Positions 35,679 to 45,890 of a DNA stretch of 64,000 nucleotides are shown here, one piece after another (position 1 is the first letter of the stretch; each line of letters begins with the position of its first letter). The DNA comes from Bacillota bacterium (lineage in GTDB: Bacteria > Bacillota > Clostridia > Lachnospirales > Lachnospiraceae): the NCBI GenBank assembly GCA_023399455.1, contig JAEWPN010000090.1, positions 1 through 64,000 of the forward strand. Direction: 5' to 3'. The notes beneath the pieces were generated by a model. The model saw only the letters and a program-made list of their open reading frames with translations. It was not told where the DNA came from and made no database searches. Position numbers and translations under genes: made by a program.

Positions 35679-36572
35679 ATGATTGAAATTAATTGGAAAA
35701 AGATAGGAACGGAAGATGAAGAGATTATTCAAAGCTATTATGATATGGAGCCGGTAAGAAACTGTGAATTCACTTTTGCGAACAATCTGTTATGGTCGCC
35801 TTTTTATAATATACGCTATGCGGTAGTGGAGGATATGCTCGTATTTATCTCCGATGAGGCGGAGGTATCCATAAGCTGTCCGCTCGGTAAAGGAGACCTT
35901 GGGAAGGTAATCGACGTTCTTACTGAATATTTTAAAGAGAAGAACAAATCCTTCAAGCTGCATCTGGTATCGCCTTCGCAGTTTGAGAAATTAGATAAAT
36001 TATATCCTGGAAGATTCAAGGTGGAGTACAACAGGGATACTGCGGATTATGTCTACGAATCGGAGCGCCTGATTTCTCTTGCAGGGAAAAAGCTTCACGG
36101 AAAGCGTAATCACATCAACCGATTTAAGGAAGCTTATCCGGACTGGAGCTATGAGAGTATTACGGATGAAAACGTGGAAGAGTGTATCGCTATGGCTAAA
36201 GAATGGCGAATCCAGAACGGGTGCGAGGAAAAAGGCCCAATGCACAACGAATTCTGCGTGACTCTGCATGCGCTTAAAGAAAGAGAAGCACTGATGCTAA
36301 AGGGCGGACTTATCCGGGCAGGCGGACGCGTGGTTGCATTTTCGTTAGGAGAGCCTTGTGGTAAGGATATGTTTGTAGTTCATATCGAAAAAGCGTTTGC
36401 CGACATTCAGGGAGCTTATCCTATTATTAATCAGCAATTCGTGTTGAATGAGGCGCAGGAATATCGATATATTAATAGAGAAGAGGATACGGGTGACGAG
36501 GGACTTCGGAAAGCAAAATTGTCTTATGATCCGGTATTCCTGATGGAAAAAGGACTTGTTACGGAAGTATAA
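35679..36572 (+). CDS. DUF2156 / phosphatidylglycerol lysyltransferase-C-like protein
   Basis: A 297-residue protein with tandem GNAT-like folds of the DUF2156 type, related to the catalytic half of MprF and to FemX-like aminoacyl transferases. Visible blocks: CEFTFANNLLW, LHGKRNHINRF, and NREEDTGDEGLRKAKLSYDP near the end. It lacks membrane helices, so an acyl or aminoacyl transfer in the cytoplasm is possible, but the substrate is unknown. The start is at the ATG following AAAGAGGA rather than a GTG 15 bases earlier. Confidence 0.8.
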   Translation: MIEINWKKIGTEDEEIIQSYYDMEPVRNCEFTFANNLLWSPFYNIRYAVVEDMLVFISDEAEVSISCPLGKGDLGKVIDVLTEYFKEKNKSFKLHLVSPSQFEKLDKLYPGRFKVEYNRDTADYVYESERLISLAGKKLHGKRNHINRFKEAYPDWSYESITDENVEECIAMAKEWRIQNGCEEKGPMHNEFCVTLHALKEREALMLKGGLIRAGGRVVAFSLGEPCGKDMFVVHIEKAFADIQGAYPIINQQFVLNEAQEYRYINREEDTGDEGLRKAKLSYDPVFLMEKGLVTEV

Positions 36573-36623
36573 GTGTGAAGCTCTGAAAATAAAAAGAATT
36601 AGGAAACATAGGAAAGCGTCATA

Positions 36624-37937
36624 ATGGATAAAATTAACAAGAATGCAGATATCGTGCATAAAATGCTGAAATTTATCGAAGAAAGCCCTACCTGCTTTCA
36701 TGCGGTGGAAAATGTGCAGAAGCAATTAAAGAAGAATGGTTACCTCTCGATCAGTGAAAATGAAAAGTGGAAGCTTTCGGCAGGTGGAAAATATTATGTA
36801 AACAGAAATGATTCCGCGCTCATTGCCTTTCGGTTACCGGAGAAGGAGGTAAAGGGCTTTCATATGATAGCCTCTCACAGCGATTCTCCCTGCTTTAAGA
36901 TAAAAGAAACGCCGGAAATCACGGTAGAGGAACAATATATAAAACTGAATACAGAGCCCTACGGCGGGATGATCATGGGGACTTGGCTGGACCGGCCGCT
37001 CTCCGTTGCCGGAAGGATAGTGGTATCGGAAAACGGAAGGCTGGTCAGTCGGACGGTGGCAGTGGACAGAGACCTGCTCATCATTCCCAACATGGCAATC
37101 CACATGAACCGGGATATAAATAAGGGCATGGAGTATAACGCGCAGACGGATATGCTTCCGCTGTATGGAGGGATAGGGAGCAGGAATTCCTTCCGGGACC
37201 TGATCGCCGAGGCGGCAGGGGTGAAGTCCGAGGATATTTTGAGCAGCGATTTATTTTTGTATAATAGAGAAGCAGGTAGAATCTTAGGCGTTGAGGGAGA
37301 GTTCATCGCTGCCCCCAGACTGGATGACCTAGAGTGTGTCTATGCATCCTTGCAGGCGATGCTCGATTCAAAGCCGGAGGAACATATAAATCTTATGATC
37401 GTATTCGATAACGAAGAAGTGGGAAGCATGACGAGGCAGGGAGCAGCATCTACTTTTCTTCAGGATACTCTACTGCGAATATGCGAAGCGCTGTCCCTGA
37501 CTCAGGGCGATTATTGCAGACTGACGGCAGATAGCTTTATGATATCTGCAGACAATGCTCACGCGGTACATCCCAACCATCCGGAAAAAGCGGATCCAAC
37601 TAACCGGCCTTATTTAAACGGCGGTATCGTCATCAAGTATCACGGAAGCCAGAAGTATACGACGGATGCGGTTTCAGCGGCGGTGATGAAGGATATTTGC
37701 AAACGTGCGGAAGTTCCCTTTCAAACCTATGCCAACCGCTCCGATATAGCGGGCGGCTCTACGCTCGGGAATATTTCGGCGGCGCAGGTGCCGGTCAGCA
37801 CGGTGGATATCGGTTTTGCGCAGCTTGCTATGCACTCTGCATATGAGACGGCGGGCAGCCGGGACGTGGAGGCTATGATAAAGGCACTTAGCTGTTTTTA
37901 TGGCATGGGAAGTACGGGTATATTTGGTGATTTATGA
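36624..37937 (+). CDS. M18 family aminopeptidase
   Basis: A 437-residue cytosolic metallo-aminopeptidase of the aspartyl aminopeptidase (M18) family. Metal ligands and catalytic residues are visible: ASHSDSP, PRLDDLE, DNEEVGS, the SADNAHAVHPNHPEK block and the final LAMHSAYETAG histidine. It removes N-terminal, often acidic, residues from peptides. It is followed by a clear terminator. Confidence 0.94.
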   Translation: MDKINKNADIVHKMLKFIEESPTCFHAVENVQKQLKKNGYLSISENEKWKLSAGGKYYVNRNDSALIAFRLPEKEVKGFHMIASHSDSPCFKIKETPEITVEEQYIKLNTEPYGGMIMGTWLDRPLSVAGRIVVSENGRLVSRTVAVDRDLLIIPNMAIHMNRDINKGMEYNAQTDMLPLYGGIGSRNSFRDLIAEAAGVKSEDILSSDLFLYNREAGRILGVEGEFIAAPRLDDLECVYASLQAMLDSKPEEHINLMIVFDNEEVGSMTRQGAASTFLQDTLLRICEALSLTQGDYCRLTADSFMISADNAHAVHPNHPEKADPTNRPYLNGGIVIKYHGSQKYTTDAVSAAVMKDICKRAEVPFQTYANRSDIAGGSTLGNISAAQVPVSTVDIGFAQLAMHSAYETAGSRDVEAMIKALSCFYGMGSTGIFGDL

Positions 37938-37942
37938 TTTTA

Positions 37943-37985
37943 GATAATCCCGAGCCTTATGGGGCAGGGATTATCCTTTTTTTTA
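37943..37985 (+). terminator. intrinsic terminator of the M18 peptidase gene
   Basis: GATAATCCC (37943-37951) pairs with GGGATTATC (37967-37975), followed by CTTTTTTTT. Confidence 0.9.
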
Positions 37986-38004
37986 GAAAGTGTAATACTT
38001 TTTA

Positions 38005-38033
38005 TTGACAAGTAGGCGATAAGAGAATAAAAT
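38005..38033 (+). promoter_or_regulatory. promoter of the modA leader
   Basis: TTGACA (38005-38010), 17 bases, TAAAAT (38028-38033), about 220 bases upstream of modA. The intervening leader contains a terminator-like hairpin and a 12-bp palindrome. Confidence 0.7.
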
Positions 38034-38039
38034 GTGTCT

Positions 38040-38140
38040 TAAAATTAAATTCAGTCATTTTTCATACTAATAAATCTTTTTCCATTTTGTTTTGCAATGG
38101 GGCAATATCCTATATCTGTAGGGGATTTGCTCCATTTTTT
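38040..38140 (+). ncRNA. attenuated leader or small RNA upstream of modA
   Basis: Downstream of the promoter, AATGGGGCAA (38096-38105) pairs with TTGCTCCATT (38127-38136, one G-U) and is followed by a T6 run. This is a good intrinsic terminator about 100 nt after the expected start. A preceding CCATT (38082-38086) can pair with AATGG (38096-38100) and would disrupt it, so conditional antitermination into modABC is possible. Alternatively it is a free-standing small RNA and modA has its own promoter downstream. I do not recognise a known riboswitch class. Confidence 0.5.
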
Positions 38141-38192
38141 ATATTTATCCCTTCACAAATCCCCAACAAATATAGCATAGAAATGTGGAATA

Positions 38193-38204
38193 CCTTGATC
38201 AAGG
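38193..38204. promoter_or_regulatory. perfect 12-bp palindrome upstream of modA
   Basis: CCTTGATCAAGG lies 53 bases before the modA ATG. Perfect twofold symmetry suggests a protein-binding site. Its TTGATC could also act as a weak -35 box ahead of GTTATA (38220-38225). Confidence 0.4.
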
Positions 38205-38256
38205 CCATTCAGGCAAACTGTTATATATAAATAATAAAAATAGGAGGAGAGAAATT

Positions 38257-39201
38257 ATGAGAAGAAAAACAATGGCACTTTGGATGACAATGGTAATGAC
38301 AGCAGCGCTGGTGACTGGATGCGGTGCATCTGGATCTGGGACGACCACGGTAACAGAGGCAGAGAGTATCGCTGCGGCCGGGTCTGTAACAGAAGCAGAG
38401 ACCGTTGAGGAAGACCCCGTTACGGAAGCAGAATCCAGCTCCGTTGAGGAGCCTTTAACAGAAGAAGACACCAGTACAGAGGCATCGGGCGAAGATGTGG
38501 AAATCTATGCGTTTATCGCCGCAAGCTTAAATAATACGATGGAGAAAATAAAAGAAAATTATGAGGCAGATCATCCGGGTGTGACCATCATTTACAATGC
38601 GGACAGCTCGGGGACTTTACAGAAGCAGATTGAAGAAGGGGCAGAGTGTGATGTATTCTTCTCAGCGGCGACTAAACAAATGCAGGCGCTGGAGGAAGGA
38701 GGCTATCTGGTGGACGGTTCCATAACAGATTTGCTTACCAATAAGATTGTGCTGATCAAGCCTTCCGGCATGGAGACAAAAGTGACTGGATTTGATAATA
38801 TCACTGAAGCATCCAGCCTTGCACTGGCCGGAGAGGATGTGCCGGTCGGCCAGTATGCCCGTCAGTTATTTACCAATCTGGGGATACTTGATCAGGTGAT
38901 GGCAATGGAAATCAATGAAGGCGCTAATGTAACGGCAGTGCTTACCGCAGTGGCAGAGGGGAGTAATGAAGTTGGCGTCGTATATGCTACCGATGCGGCA
39001 TCCATGGCCGATAAGGTAGAGATCATCGCTAAAGCAGATGACAGTCAGGTAGAACCGGCAGTTTATCCAATCGGTCTGGTAAAGAATGGAGAAGCTGATG
39101 ATGCACAGATAAAGGCCGCAGATGAATTTAAGACCTATCTGATTACAGATGAAATGCCTTTGACTTTGTTTGAAGAAGCCGGTTTTATAGTTACTGAGTA
39201 A
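38257..39201 (+). CDS. modA: molybdate ABC transporter substrate-binding lipoprotein
   Basis: A 314-residue lipoprotein: signal peptide with lipobox VTGC, an acidic Glu/Thr/Ser-rich linker (about residues 25-80), then a ModA fold (FIAASLNNTMEKI, NADSSGTLQKQIEEGAECDVFFSA, GVVYATDA). It binds molybdate outside the membrane. The start follows AGGAGGAGAG; the frame is open upstream but without a ribosome-binding site. modBC follow, and the nif operon begins just after, so the importer most likely supplies molybdenum for FeMo-co. Confidence 0.92.
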   Translation: MRRKTMALWMTMVMTAALVTGCGASGSGTTTVTEAESIAAAGSVTEAETVEEDPVTEAESSSVEEPLTEEDTSTEASGEDVEIYAFIAASLNNTMEKIKENYEADHPGVTIIYNADSSGTLQKQIEEGAECDVFFSAATKQMQALEEGGYLVDGSITDLLTNKIVLIKPSGMETKVTGFDNITEASSLALAGEDVPVGQYARQLFTNLGILDQVMAMEINEGANVTAVLTAVAEGSNEVGVVYATDAASMADKVEIIAKADDSQVEPAVYPIGLVKNGEADDAQIKAADEFKTYLITDEMPLTLFEEAGFIVTE

Positions 39202-39237
39202 AAATATAAGATGAAACGAGTAAAGGGGGTGAAAATC

Positions 39238-39936
39238 ATGTTGGAACTTGTACGGACCATAGATTGGAGTCCCCTTTTTATTTCCCTCAAGACCGGCATC
39301 GTATCAACGATTCTTGCATTTTTAATAGGAATTGGGGCTGCCAGGCTGATTATGAAGGTAAACAGCACCGCAAAGGCCGTCCTGGATGGCATTCTGACAT
39401 TACCGTTGGTGCTGCCGCCTACGGTGGCCGGTTTTTTCCTGCTTTTGATATTCAGCTTAAGACGGCCGTTTGGTTCTTTTCTGTATACGAACTTTGACAT
39501 TAAGATGGTACAGACCTGGCCGGGCTGTGTGATTGCGGCGTTTGTGATCGCATTTCCGCTGATGTATCGGAATGCAAGGGCGGCATTCGAGCAGGTGGAT
39601 ATTAATATGATCTATGCGGGGCGCACGCTGGGACTTACCGAGAGCACCATATTCTGGAAGGTGGTAGTTCCTATCGCAGGTCCGGGTCTGGCCTCAGGGA
39701 CAGTTCTGGCATTTGCCAGGTCTATCGGAGAATATGGAGCTACAGCCATGCTGGCCGGAAATATCCTGGGAAAGACAAGGACGGTATCCGTAGCAATAGC
39801 GTCGGAAGTTGCTGCCGGAAACTGGGACGTGGCCGGGCTGTGGGTATGTGTGATTGTCATCCTGTCATTTTTTGTCGTGACATTGATTAACTATATCTCT
39901 GGAAAAGGGATAAAGAATATGAACAGGTGGATGTAA
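39238..39936 (+). CDS. modB: molybdate ABC transporter permease
   Basis: A 232-residue permease with about five membrane segments and the binding-protein-dependent transport loop (EYGATAMLAGNILGKTRT), typical of ModB. LPLVLPPTVAGFFLL is a family hallmark. AAAGGGGG precedes the ATG at 39238; an in-frame ATG at 39211 is upstream of that site. Encoded between modA and modC. Confidence 0.93.
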   Translation: MLELVRTIDWSPLFISLKTGIVSTILAFLIGIGAARLIMKVNSTAKAVLDGILTLPLVLPPTVAGFFLLLIFSLRRPFGSFLYTNFDIKMVQTWPGCVIAAFVIAFPLMYRNARAAFEQVDINMIYAGRTLGLTESTIFWKVVVPIAGPGLASGTVLAFARSIGEYGATAMLAGNILGKTRTVSVAIASEVAAGNWDVAGLWVCVIVILSFFVVTLINYISGKGIKNMNRWM

Positions 39937-39937
39937 T

Positions 39938-41005
<1,068 letters not shown>

Positions 41006-41109
41006 AAGAGGGCCTTTCTATACCGAAATCGTCAGAAAACAACTCGGTACTGTTAAAAAATAGTGAAAATAGGATTCAAATGAGAAATTTTTTTGTTTAT
41101 TGTGCAATA

Positions 41110-41138
41110 TTGAATTTAAGAAGGAAAAACAATATAGT
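41110..41138 (+). promoter_or_regulatory. sigma-A-type promoter of the nif operon
   Basis: TTGAAT (41110-41115), 17 bases, TATAGT (41133-41138), about 113 bases before the nifH ATG. No sigma-54 (GG-N10-GC) element or NifA site was found in 41006-41250, so nif expression here probably relies on the housekeeping sigma factor plus leader control. Confidence 0.6.
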
Positions 41139-41151
41139 TAATACATCCTAA

Positions 41152-42069
<918 letters not shown>

Positions 42070-42093
42070 ATTCCCTCAGGAAGGAGAATAGCT

Positions 42094-42417
42094 ATGTTAT
42101 TAGTAAGAGCAATCGTAAGACCTGAAAAGTCAGGGTATGTAATGAAGGAAGCGGCAGAGGCAGGATTTCAGGCAGTAACAAAAATGGATGTATTTGGGCG
42201 GGGTAAGCAGAAAGGAATCCAGGTCGGAGAAATCTATTATGATGAAATTCCAAAAGAAATGCTGATGTTTTTCTGTAATGATGAAGATAAGGATGATCTG
42301 GTCAAGGTGATTTTAAGAACGGCAAAAACAGGTGAAGGCAATTTCGGTGACGGACGTATCTTCATCTCCCCGGTAGAGGATGCTTATACTATCAGCAGCG
42401 GAAAACAGGGGTTATGA
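42094..42417 (+). CDS. nifI1: nitrogenase-specific P-II protein NifI1
   Basis: A 107-residue P-II family protein (LLVRAIVRPEKSGYVMKEAAEAGF) lacking the GlnB uridylylation tyrosine context. Between nifH and nifD, NifI1 and NifI2 form a complex that switches off dinitrogenase when ammonia is available, relieved by 2-oxoglutarate, as shown in methanogens. The position nifH-nifI1-nifI2-nifD is characteristic of anaerobic Bacteria and Archaea. Confidence 0.92.
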   Translation: MLLVRAIVRPEKSGYVMKEAAEAGFQAVTKMDVFGRGKQKGIQVGEIYYDEIPKEMLMFFCNDEDKDDLVKVILRTAKTGEGNFGDGRIFISPVEDAYTISSGKQGL

Positions 42418-42447
42418 GACGGTATTTCAGGAAAGAGGAGGAAGGCG

Positions 42448-42831
42448 ATGAAAGAAGTAATGGCGTTTATCCGTACCAACAAAGTAAATGCAACAAAAAA
42501 GGCTTTGGCGGAAGGCGGTTTTCCGGCATTCACCTGCAGACCGGTGCTTGGAAGAGGCAAGAAAAGTATCGACCCCGAGTTATTATCGATTGTAATGCAG
42601 AGTGGAGAACTGCCTCTTAACATGTCGGGCGAACATTTGACAGAGGCATTCCGGCTGATTCCAAAGAGATTTATTACATTGATCATGGAAGACAGTGAGG
42701 CACCAAAAGCTGTAGAAATCCTGATCAAGGCCAATCAAACGGGAAATCCGGGAGACGGAAAAATATTTGTTCTTCCGATTAATGAAGCATATACGGTCAG
42801 AAGCGGCGAGAAGACGGTAGAAGCTTATTAG
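42448..42831 (+). CDS. nifI2: nitrogenase-specific P-II protein NifI2
   Basis: A 127-residue P-II paralogue with a longer T-loop region than NifI1 (GKKSIDPELLSIVMQSGELP, about residues 36-56) and the terminal DGKIFVLPINEAYTVRSGE. It partners NifI1 in post-translational control of nitrogenase. GAGGAAGG precedes the ATG; a small frame starting at 42414 is out of phase and not used. Confidence 0.92.
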   Translation: MKEVMAFIRTNKVNATKKALAEGGFPAFTCRPVLGRGKKSIDPELLSIVMQSGELPLNMSGEHLTEAFRLIPKRFITLIMEDSEAPKAVEILIKANQTGNPGDGKIFVLPINEAYTVRSGEKTVEAY

Positions 42832-42842
42832 GAGGCGAAATC

Positions 42843-44441
42843 ATGGCAAAAGAAAGAGATGAATTATTAGATAAATACTCGGTGCGGGTATTCAAAAACA
42901 GAAAGAGTCATATCACCCAACTGGAATTCAGTGATGCTCCGGATGAGATTGCGGCCAATACCCGCGCGATTCCCGGCATTGTAACCGCCAGAGGCTGCTG
43001 CTATGCAGGCTGCAAGGGGGTGGTCGTGGGACCGATGAAGGATGCCGTCGTTATTACCCATGGACCTATCGGATGTGCCTTTTATTCGTGGGGCACCAGA
43101 AGGAATAAAGCGAAGTCTTCCTACGAGGGAGAACCTAATTTTATACCGTATTCCTTCTGTACCGACATGAGGGCGCCGGATATCGTATTCGGCGGAGAAA
43201 AGAAGCTGGAGGCAGGAATTGATGAGATCATGCAGATGTTCAGCCCCAAGTGTATCTTTATCTGCTCAACCTGTCCCATTGGGTTGATCGGAGATGATGT
43301 GCAGGCGGTTGCGCGCCGGGTGGAAGAAAAATATGGGATAACGGCAGTGGGATATTCCTGTGAAGGTTATAAAGGCGTTTCCCAGTCGGCAGGACATCAT
43401 ATCGCGAACAACGGATTGATGCGCTATGTTATTGGGAAAGGTGAAAAAGCTCCAAAAACGAAGTATAGCATTAATATCCTGGGCGAATATAATATCGGCG
43501 GTGATGGCTGGGAGCAGGAGCGGGTCTTGAAGAAAATAGGGTATGAGGTAGTATCGGTATTTACCGGAGACGGTTCCTACGAAACTATGAAAAATGCCCA
43601 TTTGGCAGATTTGAACCTGGTCATGTGCCACCGTTCCATTAATTATATCGCAGAAATGATGAAGACTAAATACGGTATCGACTGGCTGAAAGTGAACTTC
43701 ATCGGTGTGGGAGCCACCTGCAAGTCACTTCGTATGATGGCTGAGTATTTCAATGATCCGGAGCTGACGAAGCGGACAGAGGAAGTGATTGCAGAGGAGC
43801 TGGCAGAGATTCAGGAAGATATGGAATATTATAAGTCCAAACTGAAGGGCAAGACAGCCGGTATCTTCGTTGGAGGTTCCAGATCTCATCATTACCAGCT
43901 TCTGCTAAAAGATTTCGGGATAGATACTACCATCGCAGGATATGAGTTTGCACATAGGGATGACTATGAAGGCCGTGAGATTATTCCACAGATCAAAGCG
44001 GATGCCGATTCCAAGAACATCGAGGAAATCACCGTAGAGCGGGAAGAAGGATATAAGGACCGCTATACGGAGGAGGAACTGGCCGGAATGCGGGCAGCCG
44101 GAGTAGAGCTGGATACTTATGGCGGTATGATCAGGGACATGAAGAAAGGTCATATAGTGGTGGATGATTACAACATGTTTGAAACAGACCAGCTGATTGA
44201 GAAATATAAGCCTGATATTTTCTTTTCCGGCATCAAAGACAAATATGCAATCCAGCATGGAGGAGTTGTATCCAGACAGATGCATTCCTATGATTATTCC
44301 GGTCCTTATGCGGGATTCCGGGGAGCTGTTATTTTTGGCAGAGATATAACCATGAGTCTGTATACCAATGCATGGGCGCTGGTAACCCCTCCGTGGAAGA
44401 CAGCACCGATGCTGGAAGGAAGTTTAGGAGGTGGAAAATAG
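42843..44441 (+). CDS. nifD: nitrogenase molybdenum-iron protein alpha chain
   Basis: A 532-residue alpha chain. P-cluster cysteines: RGCCYAGCKG, HGPIGCAFYS, STCPIGLIGDD. FeMo-co ligands: Cys in VMCHRSINYI and His in RQMHSYDYSGPY. Also the active-site Gln/His in GVSQSAGHHIAN. The segment after GYEFAHRDDYEGRE carries an insertion of about 50 residues, the hallmark of Clostridium pasteurianum-type alpha chains. No vnfG/anfG gene is present, so this is the molybdenum enzyme. nifK overlaps its last base. Confidence 0.97.
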   Translation: MAKERDELLDKYSVRVFKNRKSHITQLEFSDAPDEIAANTRAIPGIVTARGCCYAGCKGVVVGPMKDAVVITHGPIGCAFYSWGTRRNKAKSSYEGEPNFIPYSFCTDMRAPDIVFGGEKKLEAGIDEIMQMFSPKCIFICSTCPIGLIGDDVQAVARRVEEKYGITAVGYSCEGYKGVSQSAGHHIANNGLMRYVIGKGEKAPKTKYSINILGEYNIGGDGWEQERVLKKIGYEVVSVFTGDGSYETMKNAHLADLNLVMCHRSINYIAEMMKTKYGIDWLKVNFIGVGATCKSLRMMAEYFNDPELTKRTEEVIAEELAEIQEDMEYYKSKLKGKTAGIFVGGSRSHHYQLLLKDFGIDTTIAGYEFAHRDDYEGREIIPQIKADADSKNIEEITVEREEGYKDRYTEEELAGMRAAGVELDTYGGMIRDMKKGHIVVDDYNMFETDQLIEKYKPDIFFSGIKDKYAIQHGGVVSRQMHSYDYSGPYAGFRGAVIFGRDITMSLYTNAWALVTPPWKTAPMLEGSLGGGK

Positions 44442-45814
44442 TGCTTGAATTAACGCCAAAAGAGATTATGGAAAAACGTCATATCACCATAAATCCATGT
44501 AAGACCTGTGAGCCGGTGGGAGCTATGTTCTGTGCTCTGGGTGTGGAAAACTGTATGCCCCACTCACATGGTTCCCAGGGATGCTGTTCTTATCACAGAA
44601 CGGTACTCAGCCGTCATTTTAAAGAGCCGGCTCTGGCATCTTCCAGTTCCTTTACAGAGGGGGCTTCTGTATTCGGAGGAAGAAGCAATATTAATACGGC
44701 AGTGAAAAATATCTTTGATATCTATAATCCGGATATCATTGCCATACATACCACCTGCTTATCAGAGACCATCGGCGATGACGTAGGTTCTTATATTCTG
44801 GATATGGAGATTCCGGATGATAAGAAAGTATTGTTTGCCAGTACGCCGTCCTATGAAGGCTCCCACATTCAGGGATTCTCCAACATGGTAATAGGTTTCA
44901 TGAAATATCTTACTAAAAAAACGGGCGCACCCAACGGAAAAACTGCTATTTTTCCGGGTTGGGTCAATCCCGGGGACGATCGGGAATTGAAAAGAATTGC
45001 AGCGCTGATGGGAGCCGATTATATCTATTTTCCTGATCATGACGGGACGCTGGATCATCCCATGGATGGAAAAAATGATTATTTTCATCCGCATGCCGGA
45101 ACATCGCTGCCAGATTTGGAGGCGCTGGGCGACTGTGAGAAGCTGATTTCCATGGGGACCTACTGCAGCCAGGAACCGTCGGATTATATGAAACGGCAGT
45201 TTGGTACGCCTTATGCTAATATTCCTCTTCCTGTAGGAGTGTCGCTGACGGATCGCTATGTGACGGAACTTAGAAAGATTACCAAACAGGAGGTGCCAAA
45301 GGAACTGGAGGATGAAAGAGGACGATTGATTGATCTGATGCTGGATTCCCATCAGTATACTTATAAGAAAAGGGTGGCCATTTATGGAGACCCGGATATC
45401 GTTTATGCATTTACGTCACTTTGTCTGGAACTTAGTATGATTCCTAAATACGTTATTACCGGTACTCCCAAAGAAGGCTGGGTAAAAGAGATTACGGCAC
45501 TGATGAATCAATACGGAGTGGATGAATCGGAATATGTGGTAAAAGCCGACACGGACTTATTCTATTTGCACCAATTGATTAAAAATGAGGGTGTGGATAT
45601 GCTTCTGGGATTCAGTTACGGCAAGCAGATTGCGAAAGCGGAGGACATTCCCATGGTCAGAATGGGATTTCCGGTGCTTGACCGGTATGGAAATCCAATC
45701 CAGGCTACGGTCGGTTACGCCGGTGGAATACGGTATGTGGAAAAAATTGTTGATGCCCTGATGGACCGGCAGGACCGGGATGTATCTGACGAAGATTTTG
45801 ATGTCGTCATGTAG
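44441..45814 (+). CDS. nifK: nitrogenase molybdenum-iron protein beta chain
   Basis: A 457-residue beta chain, short as in Clostridium pasteurianum (lacking the about 50-residue N-terminal extension of Azotobacter). P-cluster cysteines in CKTCEPVGAMFCALG, HGSQGCCSYHR and TTCLSETIGDD. The GTG start shares its G with the TAG stop of nifD and follows AGGAGGTGG. An upstream ATG at 44372 within nifD is ignored. Confidence 0.97.
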   Translation: MLELTPKEIMEKRHITINPCKTCEPVGAMFCALGVENCMPHSHGSQGCCSYHRTVLSRHFKEPALASSSSFTEGASVFGGRSNINTAVKNIFDIYNPDIIAIHTTCLSETIGDDVGSYILDMEIPDDKKVLFASTPSYEGSHIQGFSNMVIGFMKYLTKKTGAPNGKTAIFPGWVNPGDDRELKRIAALMGADYIYFPDHDGTLDHPMDGKNDYFHPHAGTSLPDLEALGDCEKLISMGTYCSQEPSDYMKRQFGTPYANIPLPVGVSLTDRYVTELRKITKQEVPKELEDERGRLIDLMLDSHQYTYKKRVAIYGDPDIVYAFTSLCLELSMIPKYVITGTPKEGWVKEITALMNQYGVDESEYVVKADTDLFYLHQLIKNEGVDMLLGFSYGKQIAKAEDIPMVRMGFPVLDRYGNPIQATVGYAGGIRYVEKIVDALMDRQDRDVSDEDFDVVM

Positions 45815-45843
45815 GTTTATGGTAACACAACTGCATAGCACCT

Positions 45844-45863
45844 GGGAGGGAGGCCCCCTCCCT
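45844..45863 (+). other. G/C-rich hairpin between nifK and nifE
   Basis: GGGAGGG (45844-45850) pairs with CCCTCCC (45856-45862) around a five-base loop and is not followed by a T-run. It probably stabilises the nifHDK part of the message or blocks 3' exonucleases, giving more structural protein than NifEN scaffold. Confidence 0.6.
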
Positions 45864-45890
45864 ATTGTTATATGAGAGAGGAGCGGTTGT

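Noticed and set aside
38040-38256. molybdenum-cofactor riboswitch upstream of modA
   Set aside because: Only a simple terminator hairpin and a short competing stem are visible; the multi-helix conserved core of the Moco RNA was not recognised.
44372-44440. upstream start of nifK inside nifD
   Set aside because: It would add 23 residues from an overlapping frame; GTG 44441 follows AGGAGGTGG and gives the usual N terminus.
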